This document shows, one piece after another, positions 22,013-30,641 of a stretch of 34,182 bases of DNA. Location of the stretch: the IMG/VR virus record IMGVR_UViG_3300032087_002643, positions 1 through 34,182 of that record, one strand, 5' to 3'. Each line of letters begins with the position of its first letter. The stretch's first letter is position 1. This stretch comes from a virus. Under the pieces are notes generated by a model. It saw only the letters and a program-made list of their open reading frames with translations, ran no database searches and had not been told where the DNA came from. The translations under genes were made by a program, and so were the position numbers.

Positions 22013-24649
22013 CTAAGCATCAAATGTGTTGCTCCTGCGCATGATTGCCAAAACAGTCATAGGCAAGGGCTGTGTCTGCCTGACAACGGCCCGTGCATCC
22101 GTCTCATAGCTAGATGGGAAAAATATTTCCTTGTCTCCGTCAAACATCGGAACCGCAGTGTCCATAGCCATGCTGCTGTCACGGAACGGGATGCGGTCAA
22201 GATTGCTGGTGTCTGGCCCAACCTCTGCGCCAACAGTGTCAATGAAGCGCACAGTTACGCCGTGGATGCGCTTAATCTTGCCCTGTGACACACCATCGTC
22301 TGCCCCAGCCTCAATACGCAAGGTTTCAACAAGAGATGTGTAAGAGTAGCCAACATGCACAGTAGATGCGTTCCGGTCTAGCGTAATGCTGCCGCCGCTT
22401 ACTGTCTTGTCCGCGTGAGCCGAGCCATCCGCCAAAATCTGCACAGTCTCGCCCTCAAGGTGGTTTAGGCCGCTAATTGTGTTGGTCGCGGTGCTGTCGT
22501 ATGTCAGCCCGGAGTCCACATAAAAGGCATCTGAAACATCTGTTCCAAAATACACCGGCTTCATATACACAATATGACGAACAGTCGCGCTGTTAATTGT
22601 GCGCTTCACAGACAAATATACCTGGTCTTCTGCGCCGCTGGGTATTGCTGTAATGCTTTCAACAGTGCCAGTGCCGCCCAGAGGGTGCTGGTGCCAGCCA
22701 ATCGTGTTATTTGCCGGGTCGTATGACAGGCCAACAAGGGTGCCATCAGAGCGCACAAACCAAAGAACAAGCTCTGGCTCCTGCTGCCAAACCATGTCGG
22801 TCAAGCCGCCACGAGCCAAATGTTCTGCCAGAATGGTCAGGTCACGGCCAACAAGCCCATCTGTGTCCAAGTCAAAGGTAATTTCTTTTACCTTCTCTTG
22901 GCCCTTCTGAATCATAATCGTGCTTGCCCCGGCGCGTAAAGGGCGCACATCAGATGAGCCAAATGTGGTTTCGCGCAGCACACTAATATTCGTGGGTGTT
23001 ACTGGCCCGGAAGTGCCGCCAGAAAGGGTGAACTCGGAACTGCTTGTCAGGATTTGCAGGAACCGGCCCGGAATCATGTGCTTGATGACATTCACTTGGT
23101 TGGATGCAATCGTTATGTTGATTGCCTTGTCATCTTGGGTGCCAGGCTCGTGATTCTCAAAGTCACCAGTTACGGAGCCATAGATTGTTTGTGGGCGGCC
23201 CACTGTGCCAGCAAAGTATAGACGCTCCTCATAAAACGCTACAGCGCGGGGGTAGCCATTAATAAGACTAAAAGCACCTTCTGACCAAGTTTTTACGCCT
23301 GCGGACAAACCAGCGTTACCGCCACTGGTGTATGTAGTGTATGATGTTGAATTAATCCCAGACAGTTGAAATGTATTTGTTGTTGCGCCAGCAACAGTAA
23401 AAACAAGGTTATTTACCTCCGTCATCCCGGAAACATTGCGAATAATGATTCTGTCTCCGTTAGAAAAGCCATGAGATGAAGCGGTCACAACAGCCGGGTT
23501 TGCTTTCGTTATGTTTGTTATAACTGCCGTTAAATCAGAGACATGATTGTCTGAAACCTGCTCAACAACATCTACTGTCGCAATAAAGCCAGATGTTACG
23601 CCAGTTACGCGCACATACCCGCTTCCATTGTGCATATATTCCCACTTTGTAAATCCCGTAGTGCTGTCGTGGTATGACTCAGTTCCCTCAAGATGAACAG
23701 GTGGGGTAGCACCGGTGGTCGTTGTTGAGCCTGTGACATTCTTATAAACATTGTCATTGTAATAGACTAAATCACCATCAGCATAAGTCTCCCCAGCGGC
23801 CCATGCTTCATGATTAATTTCAACCGGCTTCCTAAAACGAAACAATGCGCCCACATGATTTGCAACAAAGTAATCCGTGGTTGATGTCATTACAATCCCG
23901 GTTCCGGGCGCAGCTTGGGAAAGTTCCATCATAGTGTCTGTAATGTTTTCGTCTAGGTAAGGCCCATCAACGAAATCAATGTCGGTCAGCGTGAAACTGG
24001 TGGCTGTAGTCCGGGTTAGCTTTGCAGGCTCATGGTCTTTGTGCGCCAGGTAAAGCACATCAGCAGATTGGACATGATTGATTTCAAATATGTCATCTAT
24101 GCTATATGTGGTGGTTACTTCGACAATTTTACCAACAGCCCCACCAGAAACAAAAGCAGAAAAACCAGAACCATCCACACCGCTAAGTTCAAAGGTGTTA
24201 GTAGTAACATTGGCTACAGTGAACTCCCTGTTATTAATCTCTTTCATGCCGGTTACGCCGGTAATATACACCCGGTCGCCGTTTGAATAGCCGTGAGATG
24301 TGGCAGTAATCACAACCGGATTGGCAGCAGTTGCCCCGGTGATGGACTTTGTTGCCTCGGTCAGAATACCGCCATCCTTGAAGAAGCGAATATAGTTTGC
24401 GCCAAACTCCAGCACATACGCCTGCTCGTCACTGTATTCAAAGTTAATCAGACGAACCTTGCCGCCATCCTTGGACGAGCCAGCATAGTAAGTCCCAGGG
24501 CGGCGGGTAATCCCACCTTGGGGAAACGCCAACATATTCTGTAGCGTCTGCGCCCCTGCATTATACTTTTGCAGGTCAATGCGGCCCTCAAGGCGCGGCG
24601 AAAGTTCACCAGCTTGGAAGTTGGTAATGATGGTGGAAACGCGGGCCAT
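22013..24649 (-). CDS. Tail tubular protein B (T7 gp12-like nozzle)
   Basis: An 878-residue protein with the family start TNFQAGELSPRLEGRIDLQK YNAGAQTLQN and GGITRRPGT, typical of the T7 gp12 tail nozzle. Later parts include YPRAVAFYEERLYFAGT and FTLSGG blocks of the same family. Two internal copies of a ~73-residue module are seen at about 102-174 and 377-449 (NPVVITATSHGYSNGDRVYI versus NPAVVTASSHGFSNGDRIII), resembling the FCCH-type insertion reported in phage nozzle proteins. These may be surface decorations. Ends near the gp14-type gene. Confidence 0.9.
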   Translation of the reverse strand: MARVSTIITNFQAGELSPRLEGRIDLQKYNAGAQTLQNMLAFPQGGITRRPGTYYAGSSKDGGKVRLINFEYSDEQAYVLEFGANYIRFFKDGGILTEATKSITGATAANPVVITATSHGYSNGDRVYITGVTGMKEINNREFTVANVTTNTFELSGVDGSGFSAFVSGGAVGKIVEVTTTYSIDDIFEINHVQSADVLYLAHKDHEPAKLTRTTATSFTLTDIDFVDGPYLDENITDTMMELSQAAPGTGIVMTSTTDYFVANHVGALFRFRKPVEINHEAWAAGETYADGDLVYYNDNVYKNVTGSTTTTGATPPVHLEGTESYHDSTTGFTKWEYMHNGSGYVRVTGVTSGFIATVDVVEQVSDNHVSDLTAVITNITKANPAVVTASSHGFSNGDRIIIRNVSGMTEVNNLVFTVAGATTNTFQLSGINSTSYTTYTSGGNAGLSAGVKTWSEGAFSLINGYPRAVAFYEERLYFAGTVGRPQTIYGSVTGDFENHEPGTQDDKAINITIASNQVNVIKHMIPGRFLQILTSSSEFTLSGGTSGPVTPTNISVLRETTFGSSDVRPLRAGASTIMIQKGQEKVKEITFDLDTDGLVGRDLTILAEHLARGGLTDMVWQQEPELVLWFVRSDGTLVGLSYDPANNTIGWHQHPLGGTGTVESITAIPSGAEDQVYLSVKRTINSATVRHIVYMKPVYFGTDVSDAFYVDSGLTYDSTATNTISGLNHLEGETVQILADGSAHADKTVSGGSITLDRNASTVHVGYSYTSLVETLRIEAGADDGVSQGKIKRIHGVTVRFIDTVGAEVGPDTSNLDRIPFRDSSMAMDTAVPMFDGDKEIFFPSSYETDARAVVRQTQPLPMTVLAIMRRSNTFDA

Positions 24650-24650
24650 C

Positions 24651-25247
24651 TTAGAACCTTACATTAATGAAGTCGTCTGCGAGTAGCTTGTCTGGTGTCC
24701 CCTCCATTGCATCAATGGAACGAGCCTCACGCAAGCGGGACTCATACAGCTGGAACATTTGTTGGGCAACACCATTGCTGCCCGTCAGGGCATAAGCCGT
24801 TTCTGCGGCCAAGCGATGCGCTACAGTGCTGCTGAGAAGGGAGTCATACTGCTCTGTGTCAGTAACGCGCCCGATGTAGGTAATCTTGCAGGTGCTTTCG
24901 TTTGACAGGATTTTGCGGCCTTCAATCTTATACATCAGCCGGGTGTCATACGCAGCAATCTCGCTGTCCACCTGGTCGTCAAAGAAGGACAGCACCCGCA
25001 GGCAGTAAGGATTGTTTGGCAGGGTATATTGGTAGCTAAAGCCAAATGCCGGTGTGTCAGCGTCCTGCGCAATAGACTTTCTGGTAATGGCTACATTCCA
25101 CGGATGGGCGCGGAGAACCGCGTCACGCACAGTAGAAAAACGCCGATTACAAATCCGCGCTTCCTTTGAGTTCTCACTTAGTGCTGTAATGGTTCCTGCG
25201 CCAAGCAAGTCCATAGCTTCATTACAAATGTCAACAACGGATGGCAT
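24651..25247 (-). CDS. Tail tubular protein A (T7 gp11-like adaptor)
   Basis: A 198-residue protein: VVDICNEAMDLLGAGTITAL, then HPWNVAITRKSIAQD and YTLPNNPYCLRVLSFFDDQV, the marks of T7 gp11-type tail tube A. It joins the portal to the nozzle. The first 17 bases overlap the nuclease-like gene upstream. It is followed after one base by tubular protein B, the usual order. Confidence 0.9.
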   Translation of the reverse strand: MPSVVDICNEAMDLLGAGTITALSENSKEARICNRRFSTVRDAVLRAHPWNVAITRKSIAQDADTPAFGFSYQYTLPNNPYCLRVLSFFDDQVDSEIAAYDTRLMYKIEGRKILSNESTCKITYIGRVTDTEQYDSLLSSTVAHRLAAETAYALTGSNGVAQQMFQLYESRLREARSIDAMEGTPDKLLADDFINVRF

Positions 25248-25596
25248 CTCTTGTTAGCCTCTCTACTTCTACCAATACGCCCCGGCTCAGATTGCTGTCA
25301 CCGCCGGAAAGCACACGGCCTTTCTCTTTCTGCTCTTTTACAAGCCCTTTCAAACGCTCTGTAGGTAATATTACCACAGTTTCGTCAGTAATCATAAAGG
25401 CCCAAAAATCTGCTTCTGTTGTGGAGATGCCAGATGGCTTGCCCCTACAAAAAAACTCCACAAACACTTTTCCGGTTCGTGAAGCTCTGAAATCCCTTTT
25501 CACCTCTATGGTCTTGTCAGTCAGCATATTCGCAAGGCGTTTTTCACTTAGCTGACCTACCTTCAAATCATACCTAAAATCACTATTATATTCCAC
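25231..25596 (-). CDS. PD-(D/E)XK nuclease-like protein inside the structural module
   Basis: A 121-residue protein, DFRYDLKVGQLSEKRLANML then IEVKRDFRASRTGKVFVEFF and SGISTTEADFWAFM. IEVK is the (D/E)xK core of the restriction-endonuclease fold; the Asp before it, the Glu in SEKRL and the later TGK-x-FVE and SGISTT-x-ADFW blocks occur in small phage nucleases. It probably cuts branched or specific DNA, perhaps aiding packaging or debranching. It starts with GTG at 25596, as the motif begins before the first ATG. A nuclease between capsid and tail genes is unusual. Confidence 0.75.
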   Translation of the reverse strand: MEYNSDFRYDLKVGQLSEKRLANMLTDKTIEVKRDFRASRTGKVFVEFFCRGKPSGISTTEADFWAFMITDETVVILPTERLKGLVKEQKEKGRVLSGGDSNLSRGVLVEVERLTRDAIRC

Positions 25597-25623
25597 GCCG
25601 TTTCCCCCCGGCAGGAGAAGGAA

Positions 25624-25643
25624 GGGGCGGCCAGAGCCGCCCC
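25624..25643 (-). terminator. GC-rich hairpin after the capsid/decoration genes
   Basis: GGGGCGGC-TCTG-GCCGCCCC on the - strand: eight GC-rich base pairs and a 4-base loop, 7 bases past the stop of the gene at 25651. The following bases TTCCTTCTCC are T-rich but not a run. A partial terminator here would keep capsid transcripts higher than those of tail genes downstream. Confidence 0.6.
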
Positions 25644-25650
25644 AACCAGA

Positions 25651-26130
25651 TTAGTTCACCACATACTCAATGATGAAAGCCATGTCACCAGCGGAGCCAC
25701 CAGTTGCGCTAAAGGTAGCGGCAAGGTAGTAGATTCCACCGGGGTCGGAGGACTGACCCGCCAGTTCCCAAACCTGCTGACCGGTGGTGTTGATGTCGGC
25801 AACTTCGTAACGGAGTTCCGTCAGACCTGCTGCGTCAGCAACATCAGTTGCCAGCGCATCTTCATCAACAACCACGCCCCCGTCAGTGTAGAAGCCAACA
25901 TTAAAGGTGCATGTGCCACCCAGATTGTCGGAGCCTACGCGAACAGAAGTCACGGTAGCATGAGTTGGAATTGGCGCAAGCATCACAATGTCGTCATTGG
26001 TGCTGTCACCAGCAGCCAGTGCAACATTGCCCTGTGCAATACGCTTTACGCCACCAAGCTCTTGAGCGTTGTTGGCGACCTGCGGGAGAGCCTCAAGATT
26101 GGCAATGAGGTCGGAGTTCTTCGTTGTCAT
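25651..26130 (-). CDS. Capsid decoration-type beta-rich protein
   Basis: A 159-residue protein: a short helical start (SDLIANLEALPQVANNAQEL) and then beta-rich sequence with many Gly, Ala and Asp (TVTSVRVGSDNLGGTCTFNV, FYTDGGVVVDEDAL). It lies directly after the major capsid gene, with GAGGAG before its ATG, and ends before a strong hairpin. Position and composition suggest a head decoration or structural protein; I cannot place it in a named family. Confidence 0.7.
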   Translation of the reverse strand: MTTKNSDLIANLEALPQVANNAQELGGVKRIAQGNVALAAGDSTNDDIVMLAPIPTHATVTSVRVGSDNLGGTCTFNVGFYTDGGVVVDEDALATDVADAAGLTELRYEVADINTTGQQVWELAGQSSDPGGIYYLAATFSATGGSAGDMAFIIEYVVN

Positions 26131-26143
26131 CTCTTAGCTCCTC

Positions 26144-27022
26144 TTAGTCAGGGGTTTCGTCACAGAAGATTTGAACAACCTTGGCTTCTTCCATGCGCAC
26201 CGCACCGATGCTCATGCAATAATAAACCTGAGTTGCATACCCTTTGTCAGCGCGTTCATCAATACGAGCATTGATGTCTTTGCCGATGCCCAGGGTCAAA
26301 CCATCTTCAGCCCAAGCGAAACACTTGCGGATGTCATTGGCATCAACAGACAGCCGGTTGGTCATGATGAACTTGAAGCCCATGAAGGTGTCAACATCAC
26401 CCTGAACCAGTGCTTTGATGGTGTTGAAGTCGCTGCTGGTCACTTCAGTAGTGCCGAGCAGGTCTTCAATTTGCTTGGGGCCAACCGCGATGTAACGATT
26501 GATGGACGGGTCAACATCCAGCAAGTCCATCTTACGCTTGGCTTCACGCAGCTTTGCAATGGTCAGGCCATCGTTGGATGAAGCTGAACCAACAGAGTTG
26601 GCGGTTGCATCCAGTGATGCGCTGCCTGAACCAGTCTCGCCGGTGCTTGCAGTGCCGGTAGCGGCGGTGATGATGACATCATCCATTGCACGGCCCATAG
26701 CAGCGGCAGCTGCACGAGCGTAGGATGAAGTCGGGTCAATCAGCATACGAACTTTGTCCTGGTCATCAATCAGGTCAGCATACTCGTAGTCAGCCAGAGA
26801 CAGCCGGCGGCGGGCATGCGGAGTGTCCATCTGCGGGGTGTCGGCATGGCGGCTGGTGCGCAGGGCAGCAGTCGCAGCACCGATTTGGTCGATGAAAGCA
26901 TTTTTGCCAACAACATTCTCAACGCGCACTGCATCACGCAGACGGGAACCCATCTGCTGTGAAAGCATCTGCACATTTGCAGAATACTGCTGAACAAATG
27001 CTGTGGTCACTTGCGTAGACAT
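26144..27022 (-). CDS. Major capsid protein
   Basis: A 292-residue protein that follows the scaffold gene. The N-terminal arm (MSTQVTTAFVQQYSANVQML), the DADYEYADLIDDQDKVRMLID-type helix after RRRLSLADYEYADLID, the SYARAAAAAMGRAMDDVIIT segment and MGFKFIMTNRLSVDAN are hallmarks of the phage capsid family found in marine podoviruses (Phage_capsid_2-like). AAGGAG stands before ATG 27022. It should be the most abundant virion protein. Confidence 0.9.
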   Translation of the reverse strand: MSTQVTTAFVQQYSANVQMLSQQMGSRLRDAVRVENVVGKNAFIDQIGAATAALRTSRHADTPQMDTPHARRRLSLADYEYADLIDDQDKVRMLIDPTSSYARAAAAAMGRAMDDVIITAATGTASTGETGSGSASLDATANSVGSASSNDGLTIAKLREAKRKMDLLDVDPSINRYIAVGPKQIEDLLGTTEVTSSDFNTIKALVQGDVDTFMGFKFIMTNRLSVDANDIRKCFAWAEDGLTLGIGKDINARIDERADKGYATQVYYCMSIGAVRMEEAKVVQIFCDETPD

Positions 27023-27046
27023 AAGTCTAACTCCTTGTTTTCACAG

Positions 27047-27283
27047 TTACATTTGGTTCATTGTCAGTGCGCTACCCTTTCGGACGCTCCTCGCCTTTTT
27101 AGCCTGCGTCTGGCCACCGTCTTTCCGGTCGTCTGCGGGACGAGTTGCCTCGCTACCCCTAGTGACCCATTCCCAATACCTGTCGGCTAGTCGGGCCGGG
27201 TCAAGAACATCGCGTTGAGTTCCAAACTCTAACGCAATCCTCAAACAATCCATCCGGGCATGGACTCTTTCAAGTTCATCCAT
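27047..27283 (-). CDS. Hypothetical protein between scaffold and capsid, 78 aa
   Basis: A 78-residue protein: a helical start (MDELERVHARMDCLRIALEF) with FGTQRDVLDPARLADRYWEW and a basic, disordered tail. Its ATG overlaps the scaffold stop by eight bases. I do not recognise it; it may be a minor head assembly factor. The next gene on the strand is the capsid. Confidence 0.7.
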   Translation of the reverse strand: MDELERVHARMDCLRIALEFGTQRDVLDPARLADRYWEWVTRGSEATRPADDRKDGGQTQAKKARSVRKGSALTMNQM

Positions 27284-28118
27284 GAACCATGCCCATCAAT
27301 TCTGACACCCGGTCAATGGCGGTTTGCCTGCCAGGTGCTTTTGCATCCCAATAAGGATGCGTCTTGTCGTTCATGATGGCATCAATCTCGGCTTGCGCCT
27401 CCTTTGGTGTCATAGCACGGCTAGAAGGACTGTCAGAGATTGTGTCTTCACTGGTTACACTATGCCGGAAATCCGCCATGTTTGCAAATGCTTTGATGAA
27501 ATCGGGGTGGTTGCCGACCATCGTGCCATCTGCCAGCTTCATTTCCAAAATCTCAGGCGTTGCAAAGTCTTGCACCACAGCTTTTGCCGCAGAGAGTTTT
27601 TGCTCAAACGCCTGCCCCCACTCTTTACGGAGTTCCGTTTCAACCTGTTCACGGGCAAACTGCTCATTTTGTTCCGCCGCTTCTGCACTCTGTTGGGACA
27701 GGCTTTTATAGTATTCCAAAACACCATTCGCTTGTTCCGGCGAGAGCCGGAGTTTGTGCGCAACATCGGCGTAAGATTTGGCGGCATCTTCTGTAATCAC
27801 ATTCCCATCAACAGCTATTTCATAACCATCCGGCGTTTCTGGTCGGCCCAGTCTGCCATAAATGCGGTCAAGGTCTTCTTCTGTCGGATTGACCGGCATC
27901 GGAATCTTGTCTGCACCAATAAGACGCTGCGCGTTCACATAGGAACGAGCTAGGTTTTCAACATCTTTGATTGGGGAAAGACTTGGGTGGTCACGCAATT
28001 CTTCTGGTATTGTGCTTAGAAAATCGTTACCAGAACCGCCTTGCGCTACATCCGCTGGTGTTTCCAACAGCGGTGCTTCGGTAGGCTGGTCTACCTGTTC
28101 GATTGCTTCTTCTGACAT
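27276..28118 (-). CDS. Capsid assembly scaffolding protein
   Basis: A 280-residue acidic, helical protein, with FLSTIPEELRDHPSLSPIKD, SYVNAQRLIGADKIPMPV and then YGRLGRPETPDGYEI, the common elements of T7-like scaffold proteins (R-L-G-R-P-x-x-P-x-x-Y). The long middle is charged and coiled-coil-like; the C-terminal is short and basic/hydrophobic. It shapes procapsid assembly and leaves before or during packaging. GAGGAGT stands before the ATG. Confidence 0.88.
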   Translation of the reverse strand: MSEEAIEQVDQPTEAPLLETPADVAQGGSGNDFLSTIPEELRDHPSLSPIKDVENLARSYVNAQRLIGADKIPMPVNPTEEDLDRIYGRLGRPETPDGYEIAVDGNVITEDAAKSYADVAHKLRLSPEQANGVLEYYKSLSQQSAEAAEQNEQFAREQVETELRKEWGQAFEQKLSAAKAVVQDFATPEILEMKLADGTMVGNHPDFIKAFANMADFRHSVTSEDTISDSPSSRAMTPKEAQAEIDAIMNDKTHPYWDAKAPGRQTAIDRVSELMGMVHG

Positions 28119-28120
28119 AA

Positions 28121-28321
28121 TTACTCCTCTGTCAGCATGTTGTGGATGTGGAGGATGACTGCTCTTTTACCCTCCTCAAAAGCTGTGGCCTTGGCATCGC
28201 CAGCCACATAGCTTAAAGACCGCCAGTTACAGCGGGCTTCAAGGTCGTGAAGAACCTTCTGTCCATTTGTGGAGTCAAAGGTCTCTTTATACATTGCGCG
28301 GAGTTTGTCTATTTCTTCCAT
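28121..28321 (-). CDS. Small Bbp19-like phage protein, 66 aa
   Basis: A 66-residue helical protein: MEEIDKLRAMYKETFDSTNG then GQKVLHDLEARCNWRSLSY and FEEGKRAVILHIHNML. The GQKVL-x-DL-x-x-C ... EGKR-x-V-x-x-I layout recalls the Bbp19-like family in phage structural operons. Function unknown. GGAGAG lies before its ATG, which overlaps the portal stop. Confidence 0.75.
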   Translation of the reverse strand: MEEIDKLRAMYKETFDSTNGQKVLHDLEARCNWRSLSYVAGDAKATAFEEGKRAVILHIHNMLTEE

Positions 28322-29910
28322 TACTCTCCAACCATCCTAACTGCTTGTGCAGCTTGGGCGGCTGTATAGACATCTTCTTGTTCCTGCTGCCGTTGCTGCA
28401 TCATTGCTTCCTGTTGCGCTCTGGCTGCCCGTGTTTCAGCTATTTCACGCTGGGAACGCAGCGTAGTTTTGGGAACACCGAGAGCATCGGTAACATGCCT
28501 CACCAGTCCGTCTGGGTCAATATGGTCGCCAACGGGCAGGGCTTGAGACAGCGGCATAAGGATTTCCAACGCCCGCATAGTGTTATTGAGGCTGTTGGAC
28601 TTTTGCGCACGAGCCAGCGGTGAGACATACTCAATCTCAACATTCCGGCCTTGCAGCATTTCTGGTGGCTGTGCCAGCATTTGCTCCCGCAACATCAGGG
28701 CAAACACGCGGTCAATCAGCGGGCGAAGCATCTCATTCATCAGCCTCCCCAGCACAGGGCCAATCACCCTCATGCGTTCTTCCTGCCTGCCAATCACTTC
28801 TGTTGCGGTCATGTTTGGCCCACCGCCAATCAACAGCTGGTCAACAAAGAAGGCGGAGCGAATAGCTTGTCTGCGCTGATTCTCCATCTCCAGACCAATG
28901 TTGATGTTTGCGCCGGTATTCAGCGGGGTAATGGTGTCGCGTGAGCCAGACCGGTAGAAGTTAAGGCCACCAGGTTGGGTGCGAATAGGCAGCAAGAAGC
29001 CATCATCAGGAACCAGCAGCGGCGGGTTAATCATCTTCTGTGCCGCTTCAATGATGGTCTTGGACATCAGGTTAATCATCTTAACATCTGGTAGGGCGGT
29101 CATGGCCGGCGACCGCCCCATAATCTCACCGGTTGCTTTCAAGAAACGCGGAACCACATACGGCATCTCATTGAAGCCACCTTCAAGCATAATCATGCCC
29201 GTCTTCTTGCAAATATAGACGGATGAATATGGCATATTCTTGTTGTCAATCTTGGTGGAGTCCCGGTCTTCATTTGGCAGCACAATATGCAGCACTTCAA
29301 CCATGTCATCCGGGTTCTTTTCAAATGTCTTGCGGATGTATTCGCTGACATTCTCCTCGCCAAATCTAGCAATGGCTTGGGAAGCTGTTGACTCATAAAG
29401 CCGGTATACGGCGTTTACCACACCAAACCGGTCTTCGGTAACATAATATTCGGAAATATGCCGGGTGCTAAAACGCAAGTCACCATCTGACATTTCGCAG
29501 AACATACAGCCCGTGCCAAACACAACCAGGTCAACATACATCTCGTGTATTTCAGTCTCAAAGTTTGATTGGTTAAAGGCTTGAATCATGCGCATGCTGG
29601 TGTCTTGCAGCCATTCGCGCACATCATCGTCCCGGTTTATGTCGGAGTCCTTAATGTCCAAATGAAACCAAGGGGATGCGCCGGAGGTCAGCATGCCGTG
29701 TAAACTGGAAGCCAATAGGTCAACAGCCTGCAAAGCCGTGCCATCGTAAATCAGTTCCATGCGTTTTTCGCCACGAGACCGCTTCTTCACGATGTCAGCC
29801 TTGCGGGGCAACATATAATCCGCAAGCTCTTGGTAGTGCGTGTTCCAGTTGTCGCGCTTTGCTTTTAGTTCCTCAAAGCGTTTGACCAATATTTTAGCAT
29901 GCTGTTCCAT
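28321..29910 (-). CDS. Portal (head-tail connector) protein, T7 gp8-like
   Basis: A 529-residue protein with the start of the head-tail connector family: NWNTHYQELADYMLPRKADI, then GTALQAVDLLASSLHGMLTS and PWFHLDIKD. Later RQEERMRVIGPVLGRLMNEM and LARAQKSNSLNNTMRALEIL match the clip/stem and wing parts. It forms the 12-fold ring through which DNA enters and leaves. ATG 29910 is preferred to TTG 29916; it overlaps the stop of the previous gene. Confidence 0.92.
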   Translation of the reverse strand: MEQHAKILVKRFEELKAKRDNWNTHYQELADYMLPRKADIVKKRSRGEKRMELIYDGTALQAVDLLASSLHGMLTSGASPWFHLDIKDSDINRDDDVREWLQDTSMRMIQAFNQSNFETEIHEMYVDLVVFGTGCMFCEMSDGDLRFSTRHISEYYVTEDRFGVVNAVYRLYESTASQAIARFGEENVSEYIRKTFEKNPDDMVEVLHIVLPNEDRDSTKIDNKNMPYSSVYICKKTGMIMLEGGFNEMPYVVPRFLKATGEIMGRSPAMTALPDVKMINLMSKTIIEAAQKMINPPLLVPDDGFLLPIRTQPGGLNFYRSGSRDTITPLNTGANINIGLEMENQRRQAIRSAFFVDQLLIGGGPNMTATEVIGRQEERMRVIGPVLGRLMNEMLRPLIDRVFALMLREQMLAQPPEMLQGRNVEIEYVSPLARAQKSNSLNNTMRALEILMPLSQALPVGDHIDPDGLVRHVTDALGVPKTTLRSQREIAETRAARAQQEAMMQQRQQEQEDVYTAAQAAQAVRMVGE

Positions 29911-29912
29911 AA

Positions 29913-30632
29913 TCAACCTAACAATGTTGGAGCCTGACCAGAGGCGGGAGCGTCATCTAAAAGCCCGCCAACAATCGTTGCAGTGCGCCCCCTGCGCCGA
30001 GAGCGTTGCATCCGCACTTGTTCTTCTGCCCGAGCCGCAGCGGCAGCTGCATCCACTTCGGGGGTTCCTGTTACGCCAGTAGTGGCTGGCGGCGGCGGCG
30101 GTGGTGCTGCACTCATAATGGTTGCGTCTGCCCCGTCTTCACCAGGCAGCATTGAGCGTTCTGTGGGTGTTAAGGCACGAGCCCTAATTACGCCGCCCCT
30201 TTCCTCAAACATAGGAAACTGGTCGCCAGTGCGCGTTATTCTATTAATTCTAGCAGCAATCGGATTGTAGTCTGGGCGACCCACATAATCATCGCCGCCA
30301 AAAACTCCAGCACCCCTTCTTACAACACCAACAGTCATACCGCGTTCATCACGAACAGGAGTGCCGCCCCTCTCTAGTGCTTTAATCATACTTTCCCTTG
30401 TCTGACCGCCAATGCCAGACTGAAGGGCTCCCAGCACCAAGCCCCCCGGAGCAAGCAGGGGTCTTTCTTCCACCTCTTGCTCTACACGCTGGCCTCTTTC
30501 ACGGATTTCTTGAGTAGACTGCTGCCTTTCCCGCTGCCGCTGCCTTTCCTGCTGCTCAATAATGCTTTGCTGGCGTTCCATCTGCTCCCTCACAAAGCCT
30601 GGGGTCGTGTATGTGTCTTGGAATATGCTCAT
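29913..30632 (-). CDS. Pro-rich, coiled-coil protein between terminase and portal, 239 aa
   Basis: A 239-residue protein: a Gln/Arg/Glu-rich helix (MERQQSIIEQQERQRQRERQ and on, about 17-60), a Gly-rich middle, a run of PPPPPPATTG and a C-terminal basic/hydrophobic motif RRRGRTATIVGGLLDD that ends APTLLG. Proteins ending in RRRGR-x-(S/A)T and TLLG are usual next to portal genes in marine podoviruses. The short motif may bind the portal or capsid. Function unknown. Confidence 0.7.
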   Translation of the reverse strand: MSIFQDTYTTPGFVREQMERQQSIIEQQERQRQRERQQSTQEIRERGQRVEQEVEERPLLAPGGLVLGALQSGIGGQTRESMIKALERGGTPVRDERGMTVGVVRRGAGVFGGDDYVGRPDYNPIAARINRITRTGDQFPMFEERGGVIRARALTPTERSMLPGEDGADATIMSAAPPPPPPATTGVTGTPEVDAAAAAARAEEQVRMQRSRRRGRTATIVGGLLDDAPASGQAPTLLG

Positions 30633-30641
30633 TTGTCTTTC

